64,000 bases of DNA from Sphingomonadales bacterium (GCA_017302615.1 JAFLDB010000003.1:186001-250000), one strand, 5' to 3'; positions 27,611 through 36,804 are shown, numbered from the stretch's first letter. Program-made: numbers and translations. Notes: generated by a model not told the origin, from the letters alone.

Positions 27611-28423
27611 ATGGCATTGGAAGTGAAGCCCGCGGACCGGGTCAGCATCTCGTTGGGCGATGATGGAGTGGCGCAGGTCCGGCTGATCCGGTCGGACAAG
27701 ATGAACGCGCTCGATCCCGACATGTTCGCCGCGCTGATCGATGCCGGGCGGGTGCTCCACGATCTGAAGGGCCTGCGCGCGGTGGTGCTGTCGGGTGAGG
27801 GCCGCAGCTTCTGCGCCGGGCTCGACATGGGCAGCATGGCCAACACTGCCCGGCATGACCGGGTGCCACTGACCGAGCGGACCCACGGCAATGCCAATCA
27901 TGCCCAGCAGGTCGCGCTGCAATGGCGCAAGCTGCCGGTGCCGGTGATCGCCGCCGTTCACGGGGTATGCTTTGGCGGCGGACTGCAGATCGCCAGCGGA
28001 GCCGACATCCGGGTGGTCGACCCGGCCGCGCGCATGGCCGTGATGGAGCTGAAGTGGGGCCTGGTGCCGGACATGGCCGGCTATGCGCTGTGGAAGGGCG
28101 TGGTGCGCGACGACGTGCTGCGCGAACTGACCTACACCAATCGCGAGTTCTCGGGAGCGGAGGCCAAGGAGCTTGGCTTCGCCACCTATGTCGATGCCAA
28201 CCCGGTGACCCGCGCCACTGCTATTGCCGCCGATATCGCCAACCGCAATCCGCATGCCCAGCGCGCCGCCAAGCGGCTGTTCAACCGCTACCTTGAAGTC
28301 GATGCCGATGAGATCCTGATGGCCGAAAGCGTGGAGCAACAGGCCCTGATCGGTTCGAAGAACCAGGTCGAGGCGGTGATGAGCCAGCTGGAGAAACGCC
28401 CGGCGACCTTCGTCGATCCCTGA
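27611..28423 (+). CDS. Crotonase / enoyl-CoA hydratase family protein
   Basis: 270 residues from ATG 27611, with GAGGAGCAGGAC upstream. The CoA-binding and oxyanion-hole elements FCAGLDMG and GVCFGGGLQIA are intact, followed by MELKWGLVPDMAG, where the Glu fits the catalytic position of the crotonase group. Likely hydrates a trans-2-enoyl-CoA in fatty acid or aromatic-acid degradation; other crotonase reactions are possible. It sits just after the winged-helix regulator. Confidence 0.87.
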   Translation: MALEVKPADRVSISLGDDGVAQVRLIRSDKMNALDPDMFAALIDAGRVLHDLKGLRAVVLSGEGRSFCAGLDMGSMANTARHDRVPLTERTHGNANHAQQVALQWRKLPVPVIAAVHGVCFGGGLQIASGADIRVVDPAARMAVMELKWGLVPDMAGYALWKGVVRDDVLRELTYTNREFSGAEAKELGFATYVDANPVTRATAIAADIANRNPHAQRAAKRLFNRYLEVDADEILMAESVEQQALIGSKNQVEAVMSQLEKRPATFVDP

Positions 28424-28432
28424 GGCCGGCGA

Positions 28433-28930
28433 TCAGCGGGCGTTGCGGCCCTTGTACTTGACCAGGCAATCGCGCGTGTGCCGGCGGAAAGTGGCGTTGA
28501 TCTCGGCCTGGGCCGTCCCGCGCCCCCAGACCATCAGCGATCCCTTGGTGCAATAGGTCAGCTTGCTGAACTCCTTCTGCAGGGTGAAGGGGTTCGGTGC
28601 CTCGCCGAAGGATTCGAACGCCAGTGTCAGCGAATAGGCGCAGCTTGACTGCCCCGTGATCGGCATGGCTGAAACGTTGACATAGACGTCCATCACCGCT
28701 TCGGGATCGCCGGCATCATCCTGAATGGCGATCCCGGCTGCGCGCAGCTCGGCCTGGACCGCGCTGACGGCCGAGGCATGGGTGGCCTTGCATTCGACCA
28801 GTTCCCTGGTCCCGTCGTCCTCGCCATAGACATAGAACTTCGGCAGGGCTTCTTCCTGCGCGGCCAGCGGAAGCGCTTGCGCCGCCACGGCCACCAGCAG
28901 GGCCAGGCCGGCGCTGATTGGCCGGCGCAT
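28433..28930 (-). CDS. Exported cysteine-containing protein of unknown function, coupled to frmA
   Basis: 165 residues from ATG 28930, whose ATG overlaps the frmA stop as TGATG. Signal peptide ISAGLALLVAVAAQALPLAA ends near residue 24. The mature part has four Cys (ECKATH, SSCAYS, LTYCTKG, RDCLVK), suitable for two disulfides, and alternating strands. No family is recognised. Placed in the same operon as the formaldehyde dehydrogenase, but no functional link is evident from its sequence. Confidence 0.75.
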   Translation of the reverse strand: MRRPISAGLALLVAVAAQALPLAAQEEALPKFYVYGEDDGTRELVECKATHASAVSAVQAELRAAGIAIQDDAGDPEAVMDVYVNVSAMPITGQSSCAYSLTLAFESFGEAPNPFTLQKEFSKLTYCTKGSLMVWGRGTAQAEINATFRRHTRDCLVKYKGRNAR

Positions 28931-30042
28931 CAGAACACCACGACCGAACGGATCGACTTGCCCGCATGCATCAGGTCGAACGCGGTGTTGATCTCTTCCA
29001 GCCCCATCACGTGCGTGATCATCGGGTCGATCTCGATCTTGCCGGTCATGTACATGTCGACGATCTTGGGCACGTCGGTGCGGCCCTTGGCGCCGCCAAA
29101 GGCCGTGCCCCGCCAATTGCGCCCGGTAACGAGCTGGAATGGCCGGGTGGCGATTTCCTTGCCGGCTTCGGCCACGCCGATGATGATGCTGGTGCCCCAG
29201 CCGCGATGGCAGGCTTCCAGTGCGGTGCGCATCACGTCGGTGTTGCCGGTGGCATCAAAGGTATAGTCTGCGCCGCCGTCGGTCATCAGCACGATCTTGG
29301 CGACGATGTCCTCGCGGCTCATGCCGCGCGTGTTGAGGAACTCGGTCATGCCGAAGCGGCGGCCCCACTCCTCGCGGTCGGGATTGATGTCCACCCCGAT
29401 GATCTTGTTGGCACCGGCCAGCCGCGCACCCTGGATCACGTTGAGGCCGATCCCGCCGAGGCCGAACACCACCACGTTGTCACCAACCTGGACCTTGGCG
29501 GTGTTGATCACCGCGCCGACCCCGGTCGTCACCCCGCAACCGATGTAGCAGCTGGTCTGGAACGGCGCGTCCTCGCGGATCTTGGCGACCGCGATCTCGG
29601 GCAGGACGGTGAAGTTCGAGAAAGTCGAACAGCCCATGTAGTGATAGATCGTCTGCCCCTTGTAGCTGAAGCGGCTGGTGCCGTCCGGCATCAGGCCCTG
29701 GCCCTGGGTGGCGCGGATCGCGGTGCACAGGTTGGTCTTGCCGGACAGGCAGCTTTTGCACTGACGGCATTCCGGCGTGTAAAGCGGGATCACGTGATCG
29801 CCCGGCTTCACGCTGGTTACCCCGGGGCCAACCTCGCGCACGATGCCCGCGCCTTCATGGCCGAGGATCGAGGGGAAGATCCCTTCGCTGTCCAGTCCGT
29901 CCAGGGTGTAGGCATCGGTATGGCAGATCCCGGTTGCCATGATCTCGACCAGCACCTCGCCCGCCTTGGGGCCTTCCAGATCGAGCTCGACGATTTCAAG
30001 CGGCTGCTTGGCGGCAAAGGCAACGGCGGCGCGGGTCTTCAT
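28930..30042 (-). CDS. frmA: S-(hydroxymethyl)glutathione dehydrogenase (class III ADH)
   Basis: 370 residues. It oxidises S-hydroxymethylglutathione, the spontaneous adduct of formaldehyde and glutathione, with NAD+. The catalytic zinc ligands are C40, H62 and the later Cys in SCYIGCGV. The structural zinc is bound by C92, C95, C98 and C106 ([16 protein letters not shown]). The Rossmann motif is [10 protein letters not shown]. The GSH-site residues typical of class III enzymes make it this class and not an ethanol dehydrogenase. It is followed by an exported protein and no frmB hydrolase is adjacent. Confidence 0.95.
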   Translation of the reverse strand: MKTRAAVAFAAKQPLEIVELDLEGPKAGEVLVEIMATGICHTDAYTLDGLDSEGIFPSILGHEGAGIVREVGPGVTSVKPGDHVIPLYTPECRQCKSCLSGKTNLCTAIRATQGQGLMPDGTSRFSYKGQTIYHYMGCSTFSNFTVLPEIAVAKIREDAPFQTSCYIGCGVTTGVGAVINTAKVQVGDNVVVFGLGGIGLNVIQGARLAGANKIIGVDINPDREEWGRRFGMTEFLNTRGMSREDIVAKIVLMTDGGADYTFDATGNTDVMRTALEACHRGWGTSIIIGVAEAGKEIATRPFQLVTGRNWRGTAFGGAKGRTDVPKIVDMYMTGKIEIDPMITHVMGLEEINTAFDLMHAGKSIRSVVVF

Positions 30043-30181
30043 GGAACTGTCCCTCCTGTCCGGTCATGGCCGGAAATGCCTGCCCGGCTTAGTAAGGGCG
30101 CGCGGGCCGCGTCAACGTCAAATGGCCCCGCCATCCCCCGCCGCGCTTGGCAAGCCTGTGCCCGCGCGCTAGCCCAAGGCC

Positions 30182-31567
30182 ATGAAAGCGTTGCGCGATC
30201 CCGATTGCCTGCTGGCCGAGGGGCTGGCCGCGATCCGCGCCCAGTTCAAGGTGCCGGCAGCGTTTCCGCCGGCGGCTGAGGCTGCGGCTGAGGCTGCCGC
30301 ACGGCGGATGCCGGACGCCCACGCGGACCGCACCGGGCTGCCCTTCGTCACGCTCGATCCGGCCCGCTCGACCGATCTTGACCAGGCCTTCGCGATCCAA
30401 CCGGCAGGCGGGGACCTGTTGCTGCACTATGCCATCGCCGATGTGCCGTGGTTCATGGCCGATGACGACCCGCTCGATCGAGAAGCCTGGGTGCGGGGTG
30501 AGACGACCTATCTGCCCGATGGCAAAGCGGGTCTCTACCCCAAGGCGATTAGCGAGGCGGCGGCAAGCCTGCTGCCTGATGGCCCGCGTCCCGCGGTGAT
30601 CTTCACCAGCCGGATCGGCCCGGACGGCAAGGCGGTGCTGCAAGGGGTCGAGCGCGCGCTGATCCGCAGCCGGGCCAAGCTGGGATACGAGACGGTCCGG
30701 CCGGAAGACCTGCCTGCTGGCTTTGCCGAACTCGCCCGGCGGGTGGCTGCCGCCGACGATGCCCGCGGCGCGGCCCGGGTCGATCCGCCCGAGCAGGAGG
30801 TGGAGCGGGGCGAAGACGGCCACTACACTCTCCGCCTGCGCCCGCTCAGCCGGGCCGAACGGCAGAACGCGGCCCTTTCGCTGGCCACCAACCTGGCGGT
30901 CGCCGATGCCTTGCTGGCGGCGGGGACCGGACTGTTCCGGGTGATGGAAGGACCTGATGCGGGGGGCGAAACCCGGCTGCGCTTTACGGCCGAAGCCTTC
31001 GGCCTTGAGTGGCCGCACGAGGCCAGCCTGGCCCGGTTCGAACGGCTGCTCGATCCCGACGAGCCGCGCGCCGCCGCCTTCCTGCTGGCCGTCCGGCGCG
31101 CCGGGGAAGGGGCGCGCTATGTCCCCTACCGCCCCGGAGTGGTGCCCTGGCACGCGGCGATGGCCGCGACCTATTGCCACATGACCGCGCCCTTGCGCCG
31201 CCTCGCCGATCGTTATGTCATCCGTGCCGCCCTCGCCGTCGCCAATGGCCAGCCGGTTCCGGACGAGGTCAGCACAGCGTTCGAACGGCTCGGCCCGGTG
31301 ATGGCCAAGGCCGGCGCCCGCAGCGGGCAGATCGAACGCGCGGTGATCGATCTCGCGGAAGCGGCCATCCTTGCCGGACGAGAGGGCGAACACTTTTCGG
31401 CAGTCGTCACCGATCTGGGTGAGGCCGGGGCGCGGATTCAGCTGTGCGATCTGCCGGTCGTGGCCCGCACCGCCGCCCGCCGGGTGCGCCCGGGTGACCG
31501 GATCACCGTCAGGCTCGAAGCGGTCGATCCGGCCCGCCGCACGGTTCGCTTCGCCCGGCTATCCTGA
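30182..31567 (+). CDS. RNB-domain ribonuclease (RNase II/R-like)
   Basis: 461 residues. The RNB catalytic motif is present as TLDPARSTDLDQAFAI (Asp cluster around residues 58-68), with further RNB blocks HYAIADVPWFM, TYLPDGKAGLYP, CHMTAPLRRLADRYV and a C-terminal S1-like beta barrel. There is no obvious N-terminal cold-shock domain, so it is a short RNB protein, smaller than RNase R. It degrades single-stranded RNA 3' to 5'. It ends 50 bases before tRNA-Cys. Confidence 0.86.
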   Translation: MKALRDPDCLLAEGLAAIRAQFKVPAAFPPAAEAAAEAAARRMPDAHADRTGLPFVTLDPARSTDLDQAFAIQPAGGDLLLHYAIADVPWFMADDDPLDREAWVRGETTYLPDGKAGLYPKAISEAAASLLPDGPRPAVIFTSRIGPDGKAVLQGVERALIRSRAKLGYETVRPEDLPAGFAELARRVAAADDARGAARVDPPEQEVERGEDGHYTLRLRPLSRAERQNAALSLATNLAVADALLAAGTGLFRVMEGPDAGGETRLRFTAEAFGLEWPHEASLARFERLLDPDEPRAAAFLLAVRRAGEGARYVPYRPGVVPWHAAMAATYCHMTAPLRRLADRYVIRAALAVANGQPVPDEVSTAFERLGPVMAKAGARSGQIERAVIDLAEAAILAGREGEHFSAVVTDLGEAGARIQLCDLPVVARTAARRVRPGDRITVRLEAVDPARRTVRFARLS

Positions 31568-31617
31568 ATCGCCTTGCGCCGCCGCGCGGGCTAAGCTAGT
31601 GGCGCCCCTTCTTGCGA

Positions 31618-31691
31618 GGCCCGATGGCGGAGTGGTTACGCACCGGACTGCAAATCCGTTTACGCCGGTTCGATTCCGGCTCGGGCCTCCA
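31618..31691 (+). tRNA. tRNA-Cys (anticodon GCA)
   Basis: 7-bp acceptor (GGCCCGA with TCGGGCC), anticodon loop CTGCAAA, T arm GGTTCGATTCC, U73 discriminator and encoded CCA at 31689-31691. Its 3' end is the integration site of the neighbouring mobile element, and integration left the tRNA intact. Confidence 0.96.
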
Positions 31692-31692
31692 A
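31676..31692. other. attL core (tRNA-Cys 3' end)
   Basis: The 17-base sequence CCGGCTCGGGCCTCCAA includes the tRNA 3' strand and CCA. It recurs exactly at 40694-40710 and the flanking bases differ on both sides, as expected for an att core duplicated by integration. Confidence 0.88.
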
Positions 31693-31723
31693 CCGCTCGC
31701 CCTTAGCGAGTAAATACATAGCT

Positions 31724-32788
31724 TTAAGCCTCATTAGCGTCTAACCTTGAAACCGGGTTAGACATTTCCCATTCCACAAGGCGCTTTATCGCGCCGTCGG
31801 CAAGCCGTTCCTGATTGGCCGCTTCGGTGTATCGCGCGACTTCATCGTCCTTCGAATGGCCGCTTACCGACTTCATCGTCTTGTTGGGCATTTCCAATTC
31901 GGCCATACGCCGCATCGTGGCCTTGCGAAGCCCGTGCGCGGTGCATTGGGGCAAGCCCGCCGCGTCGCATTGCTCCCGGAACCAACCGCCGAAGCCCTTC
32001 ACCGAAAACGGGCGGCCCCATTCGGTGATCAGGAAGCAAAGGGCGTCCGTTTCGGGCATCGCGTCGATCGCGGCTGCTAAGGGCGGCGCAATGGGCAGCG
32101 TCAGCAGCTTGCCCGTCTTAGACTGACGAAGCTGGAATTTGCCGTTACGGACGTGCTGGCGGCCAAGGTGGATGGCATCGACCTTGCGCTGATCGGTCCA
32201 GAGCATCAGCTCCATTGCCAGGCGTTGTTTGGTGCCAAGCGGCCAATGCGCCCGGTATGCCATAATGTCGTCTTCGGTCCAGGTGTAGAAGCCGGTGGAA
32301 CGCTCGCCAGGCGCGACCTTGACCGGCTGCGAGTCGTCCACCGGATTAACCGCGATCCAGCCCAGCTTGCGCGCAAAGGCGAAAAAGCGGCGCAGTTCTT
32401 TCCGCAGCTTGCGAGCGGCTTCAACGCCGCCGACTTTTCGCCCTTTGGCGTCAACTGTCTTGATCCTTGCCTTCGCAATTATGGCGTCGATATGCTCGAA
32501 GCTGATTCCCTTGACGGGTCGATCCTCGCGCCCTTCGCAAAAGCGTTCGAGAATGTTTCGAACCTTGGCCTGGGTAACCTCACTTGGGCCAAGTCGCTCC
32601 GGTACCGCCAAATAGCGGCGCAACAGGTCACCAATGCTGCCGGGAATGCAGCGCGCCGCCGCGGCGGCTTCGCGCGCCTCTGCAATGGCCTCGGCACTGT
32701 TGAACCAATGATATTCCTGGCGGAAGGCTTCAGTTCCAAGCGGCGCGGTGAAGTACCTCGGGGGATAGCCCTTGCGCCGAAAGCGCAA
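31724..32788 (-). CDS. Tyrosine site-specific integrase, N terminus interrupted by TAA
   Basis: 354 residues from a TTG at 32788. The catalytic domain has R in TDQRKVD, HGLRKATMRRMAE (HxxR) and SGHSKDDEVARYTEA with the nucleophilic Tyr. The natural start appears to be ATG 32869, which overlaps the stop of the upstream gene as ATGA and encodes MNKRRSKSNRFLPEYVSRFK then DRHGK. Codon 26 (32794-32792) is TAA, followed in the same frame by CGG and the TTG. The FLPEYVSRF-DRHGK block continues naturally into RFRRKGYPP, so this is one gene with a nonsense codon. Whether the TTG gives an active protein is open; the N-terminal arm-binding residues would be lost. Confidence 0.85.
   Translation of the reverse strand: MRFRRKGYPPRYFTAPLGTEAFRQEYHWFNSAEAIAEAREAAAAARCIPGSIGDLLRRYLAVPERLGPSEVTQAKVRNILERFCEGREDRPVKGISFEHIDAIIAKARIKTVDAKGRKVGGVEAARKLRKELRRFFAFARKLGWIAVNPVDDSQPVKVAPGERSTGFYTWTEDDIMAYRAHWPLGTKQRLAMELMLWTDQRKVDAIHLGRQHVRNGKFQLRQSKTGKLLTLPIAPPLAAAIDAMPETDALCFLITEWGRPFSVKGFGGWFREQCDAAGLPQCTAHGLRKATMRRMAELEMPNKTMKSVSGHSKDDEVARYTEAANQERLADGAIKRLVEWEMSNPVSRLDANEA
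31739..31763. other. Candidate arm-type integrase sites, left end
   Basis: GTCTAACC (31739-31746) and GGTTAGAC (31756-31763) form an inverted pair with 9 bases between, inside the last codons of the integrase gene and about 50 bases from attL. The octamer GGTTAGAC also occurs twice near attR. Confidence 0.5.
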
Positions 32789-32865
32789 CCGTTACTTCCC
32801 GTGTCGATCCTTGAAGCGCGACACGTATTCGGGAAGGAACCGATTGGATTTCGACCGGCGCTTAT

Positions 32866-33063
32866 TCATGGCAATAATTCGTCGTCCCAAGGGTTGCGAC
32901 TGGCGTGGCCGTGTTGCGTGCCATCGTTCAGCATCACGATAATCGCCCCGGACGGGTCGATCTTGTAGCCGCTGGGTTGCAGGCCAGCCCTTTGGGCAGC
33001 TCGAAGCGCCCGCGTTGCATCTGCCTGCTTAAAGCTGGCACGCCGGGAAGCCGCCGCCGTCAT
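32866..33063 (-). CDS. Small element protein of unknown function
   Basis: 65 residues, starting MTAAASRRASFKQADATRAL, with a second block GYKIDPSGAIIV. It overlaps the portal gene by 4 bases at its start and the proposed true integrase start by ATGA at its end. Such short proteins are common immediately upstream of integrases in related elements; no function is known. Confidence 0.65.
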   Translation of the reverse strand: MTAAASRRASFKQADATRALRAAQRAGLQPSGYKIDPSGAIIVMLNDGTQHGHASRNPWDDELLP

Positions 33064-34214
33064 AGCGCAGGATCTGACTTGGCGCGTGGGTTCCAGCCCT
33101 CGACGTGCCGCACTTCGTCCGGATCTAGCACGCCGGTTTCAATGGCGATCTTGTGAGCATCCCACCGGGTTTTCGGATCGCCGCGCAAGAAGCCGGAAAG
33201 GTCGAATTCCAGTTCAAGGCCGGAATTGGCCGGAAATACGCTTCGCGCGAATTCGGCTTCCAACTTGCGCGCCCACGGGGCCAGCGTGAATTGGGCAAAC
33301 CAGCGGCCCGCCGTCTCCGAATTGGTGAACGTGTTGTGGCTGTAGTCCTGCACCAGAGGCGGCGGCACTTGGAATAATCGGCAAATTTCCTCGATCCCGA
33401 ACTTCCGGCTTTCGAGCAATTCGGCATCCTCTGGCGAGATTGCCGCCGTCGTCCAGGTAAGGCCGTTGTCCAGCACCAACACGCGCCCGACGTTTTGCGT
33501 GCCGGTGTGTCTGGCGGCAAAGCTCCGCTGGATTTCCGCTTTTGTCTCGGCGTTCATCACACCGGGATAGGACAGTACGCCCGAAGGGTATCCGCCTCGA
33601 TCCAGGAAGCCCCTGGCGAAGGTGTTGGCCGCCGCCACGCCAGACACAGTTTCGCCAGCACGGGACAGCCGCGATCGCCCTATCAGGCCATCATCCGTCC
33701 TGTCGCGCAGGTGCAGAACTTCCCCCTGTAAGAGGCGTTTGGCGCGGCCCTTACCCAGCGGGTCAGCAATGTCATAGGCGAGCCGCCCGCTGGCGAGGTA
33801 TTCCACCGAAACGCGCGCCCACGGGATGAATTCCAGCCCGATTACCTGGCCGCGCTGATTGGTCTTAATCTCGGCCAGCCCGTTGCCTGTCAGCAATGTC
33901 GATGCAACTAGGTGCTCGATGAACTCTGGCCACGTCATTTGCGCGTTGACGCCCTGCCGGGTCAGCCTGGCAAGGGGATGATTGCCAGCCTCTATTCGGT
34001 TGCCTTGCGCATCGCGGCGGTACACCAGCGCCGGGATATAGGCCAGTGCGGAACTGATTGCCGACGTGCAGGCATAGACGGCGGAAATATTCTCCGCCGC
34101 GCGGGCGGTTACGGCAGCGGGCGCGCCAATGCCCGCTGACAATGCGCCCCAGCTGGGATCGGCGGCGCGTCGTTCAAAGCCATACCATCTGGCGATGGTT
34201 TCAATCAGGCGCAT
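33060..34214 (-). CDS. Phage portal protein, HK97 family
   Basis: 384 residues. Portal-family features: AVYACTSAISSALAYIPALVYR near the N terminus, LLTGNGLAEIKTNQRGQVIGLEFIPW, GFLDRGGYPSGVLSYPG, FGIEEICRLFQVPPPLVQDYSHNTFTNSE and a final FDLSGFLRGD. The dodecameric portal forms the DNA entry vertex of the head. It overlaps the protease gene by 10 bases and the 65-aa gene by 4. It is a little shorter than many HK97 portals. Confidence 0.9.
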   Translation of the reverse strand: MRLIETIARWYGFERRAADPSWGALSAGIGAPAAVTARAAENISAVYACTSAISSALAYIPALVYRRDAQGNRIEAGNHPLARLTRQGVNAQMTWPEFIEHLVASTLLTGNGLAEIKTNQRGQVIGLEFIPWARVSVEYLASGRLAYDIADPLGKGRAKRLLQGEVLHLRDRTDDGLIGRSRLSRAGETVSGVAAANTFARGFLDRGGYPSGVLSYPGVMNAETKAEIQRSFAARHTGTQNVGRVLVLDNGLTWTTAAISPEDAELLESRKFGIEEICRLFQVPPPLVQDYSHNTFTNSETAGRWFAQFTLAPWARKLEAEFARSVFPANSGLELEFDLSGFLRGDPKTRWDAHKIAIETGVLDPDEVRHVEGWNPRAKSDPAL

Positions 34215-34765
34215 AGCTGCACCTCCGCAATTGTGATTGCCCTGCGGCGCGCTCCAAGGCCGGTTGCGGCATCGCGCGAGCGCAAGGCAATGCTGGTGTC
34301 GGGATAGGCCGGAAATGCGCTGACAACGGAGATTTCGCGCAAGTCCACGACCTGCAAACTTCGACGGTTGCCTGTCCAGCTATCGCCACCGCTCGGGACA
34401 AGGAAGCCAAATGACATTCCCCCAAGGTCGCTGCGTTCGGCCAGGGCCAAAATGTCGCGGCCAGCTTGCGTATCCGGAAGGTCGAGCGAGAAAGCCAGCC
34501 CCCGGCTGTCTTCTGCCAAGCGAAGCGTGCCGGATCTGGTTCGGCCCAGAACGCGGCCTGGATCGTGATCCATTAGGGCGAGAATGTCGCCTGCAAGAGC
34601 AGCGCGAAACGCACCCGGCTCAATCGTTTCCACGATATCGCCAAGGCGCGCTTCGCTACCAAAGGTCGCGGCATAGCCCTCCAAGCGCCGCTGGCCTGCG
34701 AGCGCCCGAATTTCAGGAAATGCCCGCCGCTCCATGGCGATGGAAAGGGGAGCCGCGCCCGTCAT
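34205..34765 (-). CDS. Prohead maturation protease, HK97 family
   Basis: 186 residues from ATG 34765, overlapping the capsid stop as ATGA (34762-34765). Family blocks are LEGYAATFGSEA, EPGAFRAAL, ALMDHDPGRVLGRT (catalytic His) and LGGMSFGF (catalytic Ser), then REISVVSAFPAYPDTS. It cleaves the N-terminal delta domain of the capsid protein during head assembly. An earlier start up to 34813 would fall inside capsid coding sequence. Confidence 0.9.
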   Translation of the reverse strand: MTGAAPLSIAMERRAFPEIRALAGQRRLEGYAATFGSEARLGDIVETIEPGAFRAALAGDILALMDHDPGRVLGRTRSGTLRLAEDSRGLAFSLDLPDTQAGRDILALAERSDLGGMSFGFLVPSGGDSWTGNRRSLQVVDLREISVVSAFPAYPDTSIALRSRDAATGLGARRRAITIAEVQLCA

Positions 34766-35973
34766 GCCACTGCAACCCCGGTTGCCGAAACAAATGCTTC
34801 GGGGTGACGGCATGCCGTATCGACCGTGGCAATCGCCCGCATGGAAATGTTGCCGCGCTTGTAGGCGGCGCTTTCATACGGATTGATCAGGATGTCGATT
34901 TCGGACCAAATGCCAATCAGCAGTTCGGCCCAGTCGCCATAGATCAGGCCATGCTTGTTCGCGCTGGGGTTAAGGTTCGTGGGAACCTGATTGCTGAAGG
35001 AAACCGCCTCCTTGTGGAAGATGGTTTCCACGCCCAGCGGGCGGCCCTGAAGGTCCAGGGTCTTCAGCGCCAGCTTGCGAACGCCGGGCGTCGTCAGGAA
35101 CGAACGCTTGGCCGCGACATTGGCAATGTCGGCCTTGGCGATCATTTCCGCCGTGGTGTCCAGCAGCGACGTTGCATAGGCCTGCGTCTGGATGCCCGAC
35201 GTATTCAGGATGCCCAGAGGCTCGGCAGTGCCCGCGCCGTTGATCGCGGCCTTATCGACCGCCAGGGCGATGTTGCGGGCCAGCATGGTGCGAAGCAAGC
35301 CCTCGATCTCGGGGCTGCTTTGCTGGACCATGTTGCGCGACCATTCGGTGATCGTGCCGCAATGCTTGGGGGTCAGGGCGACGTTGGCGAAAGTGGCGTC
35401 GCCGCTGTCGAAGTCCGTGTTTTCCGCCTTCCAGCCAGGCGTCGGGCTGGTCCCCTCCTTGGGAATATCGACATTGCCGGTAAGGCCGGTCAGCACGGTA
35501 GCGCCCATTGCCCGGGTAATGCTCTGCGCGGCCAGTGCGCTGATATACAGTTCCGGCCGATGATCAGTCGGGACCAGATCCGCGCCGTTGCCGCTCGAAA
35601 CGATGGCGCGGGTTTCCAGGGCTTCGGTCGGGATGAAAATCCCCTGCGGCGAGCGGCCGGCGCGCTTGGCCAGCTCGGCCTGCATTTCGCGCTCGCGGCC
35701 CCAGTCAACGCCCTCCATCCCGGCTGCCCCAGCAATGGCGCGACGAATGGAAAACTGGCGCAACTCGGTTTCCAGGTGGCCATCACCGGACAGCGGGCGT
35801 CCGCGCTCCTGGCGCTCGGCATTGTCAACCACGCGGGCGCGCTCGATCTGGATGGTCAGCGTATCGAATTCGGCCTTGGCCGTGTCGAAGGCAGTGCCGC
35901 CCGCCTCCTCGTTGGCCTTCATGGTGTCGAGCGCAGCGGCGCGGCGTTCGAGCAGTTCACTCAACTTGGTCAT
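34762..35973 (-). CDS. Major capsid protein, HK97 fold, with N-terminal delta-like domain
   Basis: 403 residues from ATG 35973, preceded by AAAGGCAATAAC. The first ~100 residues (TKLSELLERRAAALDTMKAN, charged and helical) look like the scaffolding delta domain removed by the protease. The rest has HK97-fold signatures: FIPTEALETRA, GATVLTGLTGNVDIP, the E-loop region DIPKEGTSPTPGWKAENTD, and FLTTPGVRKLALKTLD. Upstream frame to 36063 has no ribosome binding site and is ignored. Confidence 0.92.
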   Translation of the reverse strand: MTKLSELLERRAAALDTMKANEEAGGTAFDTAKAEFDTLTIQIERARVVDNAERQERGRPLSGDGHLETELRQFSIRRAIAGAAGMEGVDWGREREMQAELAKRAGRSPQGIFIPTEALETRAIVSSGNGADLVPTDHRPELYISALAAQSITRAMGATVLTGLTGNVDIPKEGTSPTPGWKAENTDFDSGDATFANVALTPKHCGTITEWSRNMVQQSSPEIEGLLRTMLARNIALAVDKAAINGAGTAEPLGILNTSGIQTQAYATSLLDTTAEMIAKADIANVAAKRSFLTTPGVRKLALKTLDLQGRPLGVETIFHKEAVSFSNQVPTNLNPSANKHGLIYGDWAELLIGIWSEIDILINPYESAAYKRGNISMRAIATVDTACRHPEAFVSATGVAVA

Positions 35974-35974
35974 G

Positions 35975-36166
35975 TTATTGCCTTTCTGTCTGGCCGGGGG
36001 ATTTCTCCCCCGGCGCGGAGATTGCCGACTGTCTCTCGACGTTGGCGGTCGGGTTGCTCTCACGGGTGCCCTTGCGGCAGGAAACCACCGCTGCCCCGCC
36101 CGTGAGAGCGAAGTGCCGAAGGCGGCGGGCCGCTTCCTTCGACTTTCCGGGGCCGGAAATTGTCAT
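35975..36166 (-). CDS. 63-aa basic ORF between regulator and capsid
   Basis: MTISGPGKSKEAARRLRHFA is followed by about 40 Gly/Ser/Thr/Glu-rich residues. Its ATG overlaps the stop of the upstream gene (ATGA), GGGAG lies 6 bases upstream, and its stop is 1 base before the capsid ATG. This tight spacing supports translation. No homologue is recognised; a small scaffold or accessory protein is possible. Confidence 0.5.
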   Translation of the reverse strand: MTISGPGKSKEAARRLRHFALTGGAAVVSCRKGTRESNPTANVERQSAISAPGEKSPGQTERQ

Positions 36167-36801
36167 GGGGTAGCTCTCCCCCGATCTGAAAGCGTGCGGT
36201 TTAGGTGCATCAAAATGCCGACAAAGAACGTCGCCTTGATGCACTTGCCGGTCGCAAAGGTGGCGCTTTCGCGCGCAGCTTCATCGAACTTCTGATCGAA
36301 GGCGCTGTCGCCGTGCGTGCCTTCGGACAAGTGCAGCGCGCGCATTTGGGGCTGTTCGAAGAACAAAGCTGAATTGCCCATCTGGATCATGGCCCCCCCG
36401 TTGGCGCGGTCAATTTCCAGCCACGTAGAGGACACGTCGCCTACGGCTATATTGGACACGTGCTTGATCAGGTATGCGACCGCCCGATCCAGCTCCATCT
36501 CGTCGTCCAAGATTTCGCGCAGAATGTCGGGCAAGCCGTCAACCGCGCCGGGACGGCAAAGGGGGAGGGCGCGACTGAAGAACGGTTCTACGTCCTGCAC
36601 CCGTTCTGGATGATCTGTGGCACCCAGCGCAATCAGAAAGCGCGCCGCGTCCAGATGCGTCATTGTGGCTGCCCCTTTGCCGCGCTTTGCCTTGCTCACG
36701 CGCCCAGCTTCCCGCAACCGTCGGGAAAACAAGGTCAACGTGCCGGTCGCGTCCACGTCGTGAGACGCAAAAACCGAAACAAGATCGCTAAGCTTTGCCA
36801 T
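36163..36801 (-). CDS. Probable DNA-binding regulator at the head of the capsid operon
   Basis: 212 residues from ATG 36801. The first ~65 residues (LSDLVSVFASHDVDATGTLT through the helix TMTHLDAARFLIALGA) form a short helical HTH-like module. The rest is unrecognised and ends in ATFFVGILMHLNRTL. Two palindromic operator-like sites and a strong promoter lie directly upstream, with a predicted start site 3 bases before the ATG, as in leaderless repressor mRNAs. It could be the element's master regulator or a small terminase-like protein. First gene of the capsid-protease-portal-integrase operon. Confidence 0.62.
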   Translation of the reverse strand: MAKLSDLVSVFASHDVDATGTLTLFSRRLREAGRVSKAKRGKGAATMTHLDAARFLIALGATDHPERVQDVEPFFSRALPLCRPGAVDGLPDILREILDDEMELDRAVAYLIKHVSNIAVGDVSSTWLEIDRANGGAMIQMGNSALFFEQPQMRALHLSEGTHGDSAFDQKFDEAARESATFATGKCIKATFFVGILMHLNRTLSDRGRATP

Positions 36802-36804
36802 TTG

